Origin: Linanthus parryae
Lineage: Eukaryota > Streptophyta > Magnoliopsida > Ericales > Polemoniaceae
Assembly: GCA_023055425.1 (NCBI GenBank)
Contig: JALGPY010000001.1
Location: 69,044,691 to 69,108,690, forward strand
Reading direction: 5' to 3'
DNA length: 64,000 bases
Below the pieces are notes generated by a model, which saw nothing but the letters and a program-made list of their open reading frames with translations, was not told where the DNA came from and did not search any database. Shown here in pieces: positions 21,202 through 32,735 of this stretch (its first letter is position 1; every line of letters begins with the position of its first letter). The position numbers and the translations under genes are program-made.

Positions 21202-21604
21202 CTGCATTCCAAAAAGGAAATCGAAACTTGTTAAGGTAACTAAAGTGAATATAGGAGAAATAACTTAAAATTTGACAAGCCGTGGGAATTTGGGTAGTAT
21301 GGATAGGACTATTATGTGTAAGTGTTTAGAAAATAGGATAGAAAGCAAGTACCTCCATCCACCCATTCCTAACTAAGAGCCTTAGCCTATCCAAGATGTT
21401 AATGGATTGAAATTTTGAGGCGTTTCGATTGAGTTCTAGTTGTAAGCCTACTTTTAAGAGACTTTGTCGGGAAATTTCTTCGAGAGTCTTGTGACTATCA
21501 ATTTGGAGTCTAAGGAATGATTATTAGTTGCAAAGAGTAGTTATTTCGGATCACGATATGTCCCTTGTGAAATTAGAGATTTATTAAGTTGTTTCCTCTT
21601 GTAG

Positions 21605-22234
21605 ATGGCTAGAACTAAGCATACAGCAAGGAAGCGTGTGTTGCCAGTTCAGAAGCACCTTGTTGTGACACGTTGGGTCGAAGGTGAAGAATTTCCTGAT
21701 TTTCGTGACCGCGTGGTTCAATATTGTGAAGATAGATTCCAGGCCTTAGATTTTCCTCGGTATAGAAATCCAGCTTTTCAGACTTACTGTATGGTGAAGG
21801 CGTTACCTATGAAACCCGTGTTCGGGGAAATTATTACAAAGTATAGCAACATCATGGGCAGGTTGAATCGTCTGAATGATAGGGATTATCGTTGCCAAGG
21901 TGAATGGACGGTGAGTGCAGATTTTATATGCAAGTTGTTGATGGAGACTTATCTTAAGTGGCAAAGTTTTAAAGTTATTGAGATAGAGTCCAGTGATGAA
22001 GAAGACATGATCTACATAAGCTCTAGTGATGAAAAAGAGGTGATTATTATAGAATCTAGTGACGATGAGGAAGTTGAAGAAGATCCAATGGAAGATGTCG
22101 ATGCATACCCCGAGATTGAAGAAGATCCCATGGAATATGAAGAAAGTGAAGAAGACCCGAGTGAAGATGAAGAGCACGAGTATGATTCCAATGAGGAGGA
22201 AGAGATGGATGAAAGCGATGAGCACGAAGATTAA
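21605..22234 (+). CDS. Extra ORF upstream of gag in element A; histone H3-tail-like N-terminus and SUMO-interaction-like motifs
   Basis: 209 residues, uninterrupted, starting 417 bp past the LTR. Residues 2-10 read ARTKHTARK; histone H3 begins ARTKQTARK after its Met, so eight of nine residues agree, including the positions of Lys4 and Lys9. Residues 20-120 look globular (RWVEGEEFPDFRD, VFGEIITKYSNIMGRLNRL) and I do not recognise a family. From 124 there are three hydrophobic-then-acidic motifs: VIEIESSDEE (124-133), MIYISSSDE (135-143) and VIIIESSDDEE (146-156), each like a phospho-regulated SUMO-interaction motif. A highly acidic tail runs to the end. No similar ORF precedes gag in the textbook layout of this lineage. 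It stayed open although every neighbouring gag-pol segment is broken. Function unknown. Confidence 0.7.
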   Translation: MARTKHTARKRVLPVQKHLVVTRWVEGEEFPDFRDRVVQYCEDRFQALDFPRYRNPAFQTYCMVKALPMKPVFGEIITKYSNIMGRLNRLNDRDYRCQGEWTVSADFICKLLMETYLKWQSFKVIEIESSDEEDMIYISSSDEKEVIIIESSDDEEVEEDPMEDVDAYPEIEEDPMEYEESEEDPSEDEEHEYDSNEEEEMDESDEHED

Positions 22235-23260
22235 GCTTGTTAGAGTTCTTTAGATTTCCTAGACTAGATGCTTTTAAGTTTTATTTATTGGTTTGAATAA
22301 GGCTATGATTTCAAGCAACACTTTGAAGTTTTAGAACGATTCTTGAATAGTCACTTTTGGGCTAGAGTTAAATTTTTAGCGTTTTGCTTTGGGATGAATA
22401 ATGTTTATGTTTTGAAAAACCCGATTTGGGGAGTTTAATGAATTTATCTTTCTGAATTTTGGAGTATTATTTGATGGATTAAGGTTTTGTTATGTTTTGT
22501 TATTATTGATTAAGTGCGTAGAAAGTGTTCATGGAGTTTAAACGCGAAAACTTTGATCTTCGGTGTTGTTGAATCTGCGCAGCAGTGAGCTTTTTTTGTA
22601 GCAGACGTATTTAATTTTGGATTTATTTTTCCCTGTATTTTTTCCAGAAATTAGACACACCCAGGTATCTCCCATAAAAATTTCAACCCCATATGTGTTC
22701 TGGAGTATTAGTTACGAATTTTCAAAGTTGATGGTTCAGTAGCAGAATTGCAAATTGACTAGCTGTAGCATTTTTTGTTGTTACCTATCTTCCAGATCTT
22801 TTTTTGACCTCAATTTCTTATGGATTTTATTAGACACGTTTGTCTAACTATGGGAGAAAGATTAGCTCATTTTGAGAATTTTAAAGTCAGTTTAGAGGTT
22901 TTCAAAGTCAAAGTTTCTATTCTGGTGGACTATGACAGCAGCTGTAGTATTTCCTATGTATCTCGAGTTCCACAATTGATTTTGAGTTGATTCTTCTTGA
23001 TTCTGAAAGTAGACTCAGAGGGGTTGTTGCACACCAAAATTCATAATTTTTTCTTGTCTGATTGATCCTTTTCCCAATTTCTGAAGAAGATGAAAAGCTA
23101 AGACGTGATCAGCCTATGTGGAAATACATGAGTAATTGATTTAAATGATGATCGATGTGTGACATTACTTGTTTAATTGTGCACTACATGCCATATATGC
23201 ATTATTGTTTTTACTTATTGATACTTTATAAGTCATACAATAGGCTATTGTGTAGGGATT
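22235..23260. other. Element A leader between the extra ORF and gag
   Basis: About 1 kb, T-rich, with no ORF of note. Several polypyrimidine-plus-AG words (for example tattttttccag near 22648 and ctatcttccag near 22794) could act as splice acceptors joining a leader to gag; that is inference only. Confidence 0.4.
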
Positions 23261-25930
23261 ATGACTGATAGACCACATCAATACTACACCAGGAGAAATC
23301 GCCAAGTACCAATGGCAGCACCAAACAACAACAACAACATGGAGCAGTTCTTTGCGCAATTTGCTAAAGTGGCGCAGAACGCAAACCAGGGAGAGCAGAA
23401 TAACGCTAATATGGCAAAGAAAGTGGCAGACATGAAGCCAGAGAACTTTACAGGCAATGAGGATCCTGTTGAACTCGAAAACTATATCGATGAGATGGAT
23501 AAGGTCCTTAAGCTAGTTGAGTGCCCCGAAGACCGCAAGGTTGTTTGCGCGTCCTTCTACCTGAAGAACGAAGCTAATACATGGTGGAGGAGCACACATA
23601 AGAACTTTTTGGCTCAACCCAATTTCAATTGGGAAGCTCTTCAAACTGCATTACGCACTCACTTTTATGCGGACCATGTCCAGGATCAAAAGTACATAGA
23701 CTTCGTGAATCTGACGCAAGGGAACGGTTCCGTGACCGAGTACTTCAAGAAATTCATGGAATTATCCCGATTCGCAGGTCAGATGATTCCTGACGAGGCG
23801 ACTAAAGTTAGAAAGTTCATGTCTGGTCTCGAACTTCATCTGCAGAAAGACTTGATGGTCAGGACGTACGATACTCTACAAGAAGCTTACGATAGAGATG
23901 CAGCCGTGTGGCGCATTCAAGAGGCGGAGGATGAGAAGCGTGGAAAGCGCAAGGTTGAGAGCGATGTAGGCTATGGAAACAATCAGGGTAGGACTAACCA
24001 AGGTAGTCAGGACAAGAGGTTTAAGACTAACCATGGGGGAAGTAACCAAGGACAGTATCGTGGTAACAAGCAGAATAATGGAGATGAGTAACCTCGCCGT
24101 TATATCTGGAAGAAGTGTCAACAAAACCATCCAGGAAAGGACTGCCAAGAAAACCTTGTAAACTGCCACAACTGCAGCAGGAAGGGTCATCGTACTTTTG
24201 AGTGCCGATTGAAACCAAATGGGAACCAGCAAGGGAACCAAGGAGGCAATTACCAAGGAAACCGACAGTTCAACAACAACAATCAGGGCGGAAACCGGAA
24301 CTATGGGAACTACAACAACCAGAATAATGGAGGCAACAATTATGGTAGGCAGCAAGTGAACAACCAGGGCAATGGAAGGAACAGTGGAGCTCAGAGCTGG
24401 AATAGGAACAACAACGCTCCAGCTAACGCCAACAACAATGGGACTAGTACGGCAGGAACTACCGCAACGCAGAACGGGAATGTTGCAAGGATTGATGTCA
24501 TGAGCAGGAATGAAGCTGAAACAGCAAACGGAGTAGTCACTGGTACATTTCTTGTTCATGATCAACCAGCTTTTACTCTATTTAATTCCGGTGCATCGTA
24601 TTCGTTTATTTCATCATCATTTGTGGAAAAATTGAGTCTCAATAAGCCGTCTAGAATATCCATCCCCGTAGCTACCCCAACCGGTCATGTAACAGTATGT
24701 GACTCCATTTTTGAAGGAGTAGAAGTTAAGATTTCGGCTAGTACCTTGCCAGCCAACCTGATACAGTTTGATCTTGGAGGAATAGGTGTTATTTTGGGTA
24801 TGGATTGGCTGGGTAAATATCGAGAAGTCATAGACTATCACGATCAGAAGATAAGGCTTAAAGGTGCAAAAGGAGAAAAGATTTATTATCGTGGTATCAC
24901 GAAAGAACCATGTATTCGACTAGTGTCACCTTTGACCATAGTCAACCAAGTGAAGAAGGGGAATAGTGCTTATTTGTGTTATGTTCAATACATGTCTAAG
25001 AAGGAGAACGTGCTAGAAGAGATACCAATAGTTAGAGATTTTCCCGATGTGTTCCCGGACGAAATTCTAGGAATGCCACCTAGAAGGGAGATTGAATTCA
25101 CTATGGACTTAGCACCTGGAACAGCTCCAATCTCAAAGGCACCGTATAGAATGGCGCTAGTAGAGTTGAAAGAACTAAAGGATCAGTTGCAAGAGTTACT
25201 TCAAAAGGGTTACATAAGGCCGAGTGTTTCCCCTTGGGGTGCACCGGTATTGTTCGTGAAGAAGAAAGACGGAAGCTTGAGGTTGTGTATCTATTATAGG
25301 GAGTTGAATAGCGCAACAATCAAGAACAAATACCCTTTACCAAGAATTGACGACTTGTTTGATCAGTTACAAGGGGCGAGCGTTTTCTGAAAGATAGACT
25401 TGAGATCAGGGTATCACCAACTTCGAGTAGCCGGGAAGGACATCCCGAAGACAGCCTTTAGAACGAGATATGGACACTATGAGTTTACTGTTATACATTT
25501 TGGTCTAACCAATGCACCAGCAGTATTTATAGATCTAATGAATCGTGTTATGAGGACGTTTCTAGATCGTTTCGTGGTCGTCTTTATTGATGACATCCTT
25601 GTTTATTCAAAGAGCGAGGAAGAACAAGAAGAAAATCTCAAAGAAGTGTTAGAAACCTTGAGACATGAGAAGTTATATGCTAAGCTCTCGAAGTGTGAGT
25701 TTTGGCTAAAACACGTTCCATTTTTGGGTCACATAGTCTCCAAGGAGGGAACATCCGTGGATCCAGGAAAGATTTCAGCAGTTAAAGATTGGCCTACTCC
25801 GAAGAATGAGTCCGAAGTAGGATATTACAGGCGTTTTGTGAATGATTTCTCGAAGATCGCTAGACCGCTTACTACGCTAACCAAGAAGACGGTAAGCTAT
25901 AAGTGGGGAGAAGATTGTGAAGAAGCGTTC
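23261..25930 (+). pseudogene. gag-pol: Element A gag, protease and first part of RT (split by element B)
   Basis: One frame throughout, with in-frame TAA at 24089-24091 and TGA at 25388-25390. Gag core: KPENFTGNEDPVELENYI, WWRSTHKN and LSRFAGQMIPDEATKVRKF. A CCHC knuckle ([14 protein letters not shown]) at about 24161-24202 is followed by an Asn/Gly-rich stretch. The protease motif reads LFNSGAS: the catalytic Asp is Asn (codon 24584-24586), which should abolish activity. RT blocks: [24 protein letters not shown] (normally CIDYRELN), [10 protein letters not shown], and the active site [10 protein letters not shown] intact. The frame is cut at 25930 by element B and continues at 48484. Non-functional. 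Confidence 0.9.
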
Positions 25931-27550
25931 TGATGCGCAAACTAACGTGCTGTCGCAAGTGTACGAATCTTGTAATACCGGGTGCAATTAGACTCGGGTG
26001 ATCGTTCCCACGAGGACTATTTCGGGTTTACTCACGTTGTCAGTTTCGGTTAACCGAGTGTAGTAACAAGGAGGAGTAGGTTGTGATTGCAGTTTACTAA
26101 ACTAAAAACAGAAATTAAAAGCGTAAACGTAAATATTTTTTGTGACGTTTTCTGAAATAAGTTGAATCAGTTGTGACGATAATAGATGAGAACTAGGCTC
26201 CAGGATCCCCTAGGGTTCTTACAGATTTCAGTTTTACATTCGATTATGAAAACACTCAGCAGTTTCGATATCTGTGCAACGTACCAGTTGTGCAGTGACT
26301 TTTCAGATTCCACACGTAATCTCGATCCTGCAGACTTTCGGATTCTTGTTAAGCTGCCTAAGTCTGCAGTCTCGGTCTAATCCTGTTAGGGTTTCTAACC
26401 TGTCCGAATGGCCCGGGTCAAATTCTCTAACAGTTGGTCTCACGTTTTTCGATGCTAGCCCTATCTCCCTTTCTCTGGTCGGTCTATCAGGGTAAGGTAC
26501 TAAATCCTGGTTTTTCTTCCTAACCCTAACCTGACGTTTTCACCTACAAGCTCGGGTCTATAGCAATCCTGGGTGATCAATCCTATCATGCATATACAAT
26601 AACATTCAAAACCAGAATAACAGATATAACTTGCTGAATTGAGATAACAATCATGAATTCATAAACGTAGTAGTCATGAAATCTGGATACGAAACCCTAG
26701 GTTCACCGAGAACCTAGGTAAAAGGTTTAGCTACTAAGTGACATAATTAAATAACAACGTTTCTGAATAAGAGAGATAGTGAAATCAAACGCGTGCTGTA
26801 GAGTCTGAATTCCTGCTTCCGTGCTCACCGAGAGTGCTCTGCGATCTCCTTTCAGTTGTGATGAGAATTGTGTTGTGTTCCGTTATGAGCACTGGACGAG
26901 TCTTTATATAGTACTGGAGACGTTTCTGGAAACTGCCGAAATTACGAAACTGCCACTGGGCCGAAACCGCCTCGGGAAACGGGCCAACTGCGCAAGATAG
27001 CTGCTTAGCTACCTGCGTAGTTGGCTGCGTAGCTAGCTGCGTAGCTAGCAGCGTAGGTAGCTGCCTCCTCGGTTTGCGCGCCAAACTCCTCGGGATGTCT
27101 CGGGATGCGTACCAGGCTCCTCGGGATGTCACGGGATGACTGCTGATCTTCTCGGAGTGTGTTTCGTCCGTCTCGGGATGCGTGCCAAACTGCTCGCGAT
27201 GCCTCGGGATGCGTGCCAGGCTCCTCGGGATGCGTGCCAATCTTCCTCGGGAAACGTGCCAATCTTCTCGACTTGCATGCTCGGCTTCTCAGCCTCCTCG
27301 GATCCTTCACTCGCATGCCTGCTTCATTTCCGGCTCCTGCACAAGTCTGTCCCTGCATCAACGACACGAAACAAAACCCGTGATCATATCTCGATATGCG
27401 TGAAATAAAGCAGTTTATGCGTCTAGGAGATAAAAACAGCAAACCGTGAATTCCCGAGTCAGACGGGGCAGAAATCGACTAAAACGCTCATTTATGACGA
27501 AAATACCCCTCAAATTGGGTTAACCGATAACTCCTAGTGAGGAGCTATCA
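25931..27550 (-). repeat. 3' LTR of element B
   Basis: 1620 bp; on the minus strand TGATAGCTCC...TTTGCGCATCA. It contains a TATATAAA (26903-26910, minus strand), a run of ctgcgtagctag words at 26998-27062 and a minisatellite of cctcgggatgcgtgccaggct-like units at about 27085-27270. The same features are in the 5' LTR copy. Confidence 0.92.
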
Positions 27551-27588
27551 AATTACCCCCACACTAACCTTTGCTCGTCCCGAGCAAA
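27551..27588 (-). promoter_or_regulatory. Polypurine tract and conserved hairpin of element B
   Basis: Minus strand: the hairpin TTTGCTCG-GGA-CGAGCAAA (27570-27588), then GTTAGTGTGGGGGTAATT abutting the LTR. The G-rich tract is the primer for plus-strand DNA. The eight-base-pair hairpin next to it is a recurrent mark of Athila 3' ends. Confidence 0.8.
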
Positions 27589-27590
27589 CA

Positions 27591-29415
27591 TCCTGAATAC
27601 TGCCCTGAAATGCATACATATCTGTCTTGCAAATACCCCCTGCAAGTTCGAATCAAGACCTTTTCCTTTCCATCAGTTTGCATACTCTTCCTACCCGTCC
27701 ATATAAACCAGATGACTCGATCAGAAACTGACTCTGAAAGAATATACACAGACCCAATACACACGACTCAAAAGTACTAAACAATTTATTTTTGGTGAGA
27801 TTGGGCAATCTCAAAAACATAACCGAGTGTCCTCAAAACCTCATCCTTTTTCCAAAAAATACTTCCCTGCAATCGATCGGTAAGTCTGAACAGATTTCTT
27901 TGGTGGGTTTAAGCACTGGACCCGAGTACTAATACTTTTGCTATCAATCCTGAGCGATTCCCTAATTAACCGACCATCCGAGCTATTTCCGAATCAAGGT
28001 TCTAAGTCTAACAGGTGGGATAAATATATGTGCAAAGGTATGGCATGATCCTACTCGTTATGACTTTCTCACAATTTCTCCAAACTCACACTCCTCACCG
28101 AGTTCCCGAAAAGCTGCCTGAAACACCTAAGTTCCTATCATATCAATCTTCCTGTCCCCCGGTGTGTCTTCGCCGTTCTCGCGGCCACAAATGTGAAGCG
28201 GTGTAACTGTCTCGAAAATTGTGCTACTCACTCAGCTTTTTGACTCAATAACAAAAACAACATAAATAACTGAAAAACTGCAAAACTAGATCATTTTTTT
28301 TTCTTTTCTTTTTTTAACTGCTTCTTTTTTTTTCATTCATTTTTCTGTTTTTTTTTTCTTTCTTTTTTTTTTCTCGACTCTATATACACATAAATACATG
28401 AATAACAACAAATAAACTGACTAAAGCTGAGTGAGTAAAAATAAACTGTCGTCGAGGGGTATGAAAGATGTCCTCATATGGAATACCCCCACACTAATCC
28501 TGAAGCGCTGATCCTGTAGTCGAAATAATACTGTGCAGTCCCACCGAACCTCCTCATCACCAAAGATGTAAAAACCCGGCACAACCACCAATTAATCTCA
28601 CAACCCCCCGGACCCCATTGTGTGCGGAAAGATGTCTCGCACGCGACTAACTCCTCCTGTGGTCACTATGTAATGCAGTGATCCACCTCCGCAAATTAAT
28701 GCACTGTCGCCTCTCACTCACCCTGTCCTTCCCTCGAAAAACGTGTCAATATCAAAACTGTCCAAAACCGATATCTCATGAAGCTCTCCCATCCAAAGAC
28801 CCACTCTACTCACTCCCTCCGTCATAACACGTAGAATAGCCAACTATCGACTGATGAGGTCTCAAAGAAGGCTGCCTAGGCTAAAGTGGCTACGAAGAAA
28901 GAGGGTAAATGGCTTCAAACGGTTTGACTAATTGGACCTAGGGGTAAGAAACAGGACGTGAGGTCCCTTGATAGCCAGTCACTCCACCGAAAGACGCGAT
29001 GACCATGACGGCGCCCGTGGGCGGGTTGTCGACTACCTAGATGACGGCGGTGTGGCAACTAGTCGGATCCTTAGCTCAGATGATAACTACTTGCGGTTTC
29101 CAAGGGTCACTGGCTCTCAGCTATCTACTATACCTCGGTGCAAGCTTTCTTTTCTGTCAAAGGATTTAACCTCAATTTCTTCCCAGTTTCTGTTCTCTTG
29201 ATTGCCCGTTCTCAAATTTTCTGATTTTTAATTTTTTTGGATTTTATGAAAATTTTCGATTTCTTTTTAGATATACACAATGCAAGGCCAGAAATTTGTG
29301 GTGGGTAGACTCAAAAATAAAAACGTGCTGACTCAATAAATAAACTCTAAACTGCAAATGAAGATGAAAAAACGTGCAGACCTGGTTAATGCAGACACGA
29401 CCACCACCCCTCACA
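27591..29415 (-). other. Element B 3' region without genes
   Basis: Untranslated sequence between the env-like ORF and the polypurine tract. It has T-rich homopolymer tracts at 28286-28375 and two more cccccacactaa words (about 28486 and, diverged, 29407) like the one next to the polypurine tract. No credible coding sequence on either strand. Confidence 0.6.
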
Positions 29416-29443
29416 CTAAAGAGGTGGCATGCCCTCATGGCAC

Positions 29444-31452
29444 TCACTCGGACTCGTCTGGAACATAGGGAGGGTCTGACCCGGTCTCGGAAGTACCGGA
29501 CATGCTACTGATAGAACTGCTGGTAGACCGATACCGAGGACTGCTAGGCCCAGTGGGTCTCGGTCCACGGCCCCCTCGGCGCGCTGGCGCCGGCGGCGCG
29601 CTGGCGCCGGCGGCGTCTGGTATGACTGAGTGTCCGGGGGTAGGCAGTATGGCCCGGAGTCGGACCAACTATCAGAATGTGCCGGGGCCGAAGCCGGGGC
29701 ATCGTCATGGTGACTCGACTCCGCCTCTCCAGACCAACTGGTATCGAACTCACTAGAGTAAGTCGAGGGAAAGAATAACGGCAGCGGGACCTGTCGGCCC
29801 GTGCTCCGGGCTGCCTCTCTCTGCTCCTCGCGAATCGCGTCCAACGCTGCAGCCTGATCCTTTCCCCTCTTGTCGTTGGTCCTCTAGTTGTGTTTTATCA
29901 GTCTCAACATCTTACCAAACTGTTTCTTGCACATGTCCTTAATGGACTTTCTTCCAGACTCGGCCCTCTCATCAATCTGGGTCAGTTTCTGCTCAAAGGC
30001 AGTCCACGGAGGAATGATAGTGTCAGGAGCTCGGGTCGACCGACTACGGTCAGGGGCAGCAGCCCGGGATGGTCTAAAAGGCTCGGGAGCATCGGCCCGA
30101 TATGACCTGCTACGCTCAGGGGCAGCTGCCCTCGATGGCCGGGGAGGCTCGGGAACCGCGGTCTGGGGTGGCCGAGTAGGCCGGCTAGGCTCAGGCTCGG
30201 GAACAGGGATCCTGGTCGGGCGAGTGGGCCGGCTAGGCTCAGGCTCGACGGGCCCACTAGACTGACCGTGCTCATAAGTCGACCGAGACCGATGTAGTCG
30301 GGTCGGAAACTCTCTCATGACAGGACGCTCCTGTGTGGAACGCCTCGCCGGGACAGGGGTAGGATCTGGAGCCATGTACTCCTGGGGCGGCCGGTAACTA
30401 GAGAGCGGGGTGGGGTCATTGACAGGGCCCCCCCTCGGTCGAGCAGCGCGCCTTCTGGGCGCGGGGGCGGGGGGCGGTCCAATGTCAGGGTCCGAGGAAG
30501 GGGCCTTCCCATCCTTGTCCATCGGGTCATCACCCGGCTCATCCTTGTCTAAGTCCACAAACGCATCAGCCGGCTCGGGTGCCCTACGGTTTCCCATGGC
30601 CCGTCTACCTACTCGCCAAAATGGCTGGAAAGAGGCGGGGTCTAAATCTCGCTCACCCTCGATGACAATCTCATTCAGGGCAGCCAATCGGGTAATCAGG
30701 CTGCAAAACCCGAAACCTCGCCGGCTATGCGTGTTGGCTCTCTTTCTAATGTTCGCCCAAATCCGAGCCGGTATGTCGACCCGGCGTCGGGTCATGAAGC
30801 AGTACACCAGAAGGACCACTTCGTAGGGCAGCTTAGTGATATGCTGAATCCCTACGACCCGGTTCACTCCAAACTCAAACCACCACCGGGCTGGCGGACT
30901 CAAAAACGTGCCATGCAACCTCCCGTTGGTCTCCCAACGGGCCTCATCCGCCCCCTCACAGAGAGTCCTCAAGAGCTCCTCTTGCGGAGGAGAGTCCTGA
31001 ACAAGCATATCGTACGCACACTGTCCCTCGAATTCGCCAGGTATGCCATACGCCCAGCGGATTGCGAGGGGCGTCAACCAAATAAACACCCTACGACAGT
31101 ATACCCAGTTCGGGTACAACTCTGTCTCCCCGAACTCCTGATAGATTAGGTTACAGAAAAATTCCCTAGTGAGCGCGGAACTAGCCCTCTCAGGGAAGTT
31201 CTCTAAGGCACAGCCAAAGAGATCGGGCCGTCTAGCATAATTTCTCATAGCTAACGGCATCCTCTCATCATCTACCTCGAACCTATAATCCGGTGTCAAC
31301 CCTCTGTCTAAAGTCTCTAGATAGTGCAGATGGGCCTGGTAACTTAGAAACCGGAAACTATCAAAGTTGGTCTCGGTAATCTGCTCATACGGGATGTCGA
31401 TGGCAAAAGGCAAACGAAAATCAAACGCCACGGGTCTCTCAAGCCAATCCAT
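29444..31452 (-). pseudogene. Element B env-like / additional 3' ORF
   Basis: Begins at the ATG at 31450-31452 (MDWLERPVAFDFRLPF). The first 350 residues form a globular region (REFFCNLIYQEFGE, RVFIWLTPLAIRWAYGIPGE, LPYEVVLLVYCFMTRRRVD) of the type found in the third ORF of Athila elements and in other plant transposon proteins. A Pro/Arg-rich tail with repeated PEPSRPTRP-like units follows. A TAG at 29884-29886 interrupts it. The frame continues to about 29620, where a duplicated gcgctggcgccggcg block (29580-29614) appears to shift it toward an acidic end, SETGSDPPYVPDESE. Called env-like by position in the lineage; I see no signal peptide or convincing transmembrane helix. Confidence 0.7.
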
Positions 31453-32735
31453 AAAAGCAGAAAATTCAGAATTTAAAAAAAAAAAAATTTTTTTTTTCTT
31501 TAAAACGCACAAAACGCTGTCTAAATGCAGGTACGCAGTCAAAACAGTCAGTTACGCAATTTTTTTTTGTTATATCGCAGATAACGCTCTCAAAATGCAG
31601 GTACGCAGTCCAAACAGCTAAATACGCAGCTTAAACAGTTAATTACGCTACCCTATGCTAATTTGTAGTTTAACGGTCACTTACATAAAAATTGTGTTAA
31701 ATACGCAAGTAACAGTAAAAAATGCAGAAAAGCAGCTAAAAACGCAGTAACAGTCAAAAACAGTCAAGTATGCAGCATGCTAAACCCGGGTACGGGTTGG
31801 TACCGAAAACTGAAAAAAATAGCGAAAGAAGAAATTTGTGAACCTGAGCACTCGGAGTGAGTCAACGAGTGCAAACAAACCGTCGCCGGAAAAATTCGCC
31901 GGAAAATTTTTCTCGCCGGAAAAAATTCTGTCTTGGGCACCTTGTAGGCCTCGCCCTCCTCTTCGACGTTTCTCCTTTGTGTTTTCTCAAATTTCGACCC
32001 GAAGCCAACGAATCTGGAGCTTTTCTTCAAATTTTCCACAAACTTTGACTTGACCCCCACACCAATTCGGACACTCTTTTGCAGTTTCAACTACACCAAA
32101 ATGATCCAGTTCTCACGAGGCTCCCAAAAACGTGCTCGGTTTTTGATTTGGTGAAATTTGAACTTTTGAAGGTGGAGAGAAAATGAGGAAAGAAGAAGCT
32201 TCAAAATGGTAACAATTGAGGAAATGATTCTGCACCCGTCCATATGTTTGGGGGTAATAATGGACACTTTTTGAAAATTGCAAACAACTCCCCCCAAGTT
32301 TGGTGAAATGGCATTTTGCCCCCCTAAGGTTTTGGAAGCTGCACTTGCCTCCCCCTGCTGCGTGGCATTTTAGCTGGGCTGCGTAACCGGGGCCGGCTGC
32401 GTGGCAGGTCCACTTCAATTTTTTTTTTTTCTTCTGGCCTGCGTATTTCGCCTTATGGGCTGCGTAGCTGGCCTTTGGGCCAGCGTATCTGGCCTTTTGG
32501 GCCTAGCGTAGTTCTTTGAATGCGTGTCGGACCTCTCGGTTTTGACCCGCACATTTTTCTGCTTAATATTTTTTGCACAAACTTGTCTACCCATTAACAC
32601 ACACTCATCTTGCCTCTCTCAAAATTCAGAACGAAAAAATAAAAACTGTAATAAATAAATAATTAACGTAATCCGATGGGTTGTCTCCCACCAAGCGCTT
32701 GTGATTTACGGTCGACGGCCTGACCCGGTTACCTC
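31453..32735 (-). other. Element B spacer between integrase and env-like ORF
   Basis: About 1.3 kb with no ORF. It has many scattered words containing tgcgta or acgcag (for example around 31530-31770 and 32360-32520), and an A13/T10 near-palindrome at 31472-31497 just upstream of the env-like ATG. It probably holds a splice acceptor for a subgenomic RNA, as inferred for Athila elements generally; I cannot place it. Confidence 0.45.

Noticed and set aside
29416..29620. Hydrophobic segment (LGLAVLGIGLPAVLSVACPVLP) as a transmembrane helix of an envelope protein in element B
   Set aside because: It appears only in one frame after a repeat-induced shift; the other frame gives a Ser-rich and acidic end more in keeping with the rest of the ORF.
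30410..31149. Plus-strand ORFs opposite the env-like ORF of B
   Set aside because: Composition is the mirror of the Pro/Arg-rich minus-strand ORF; no motifs and no start context.
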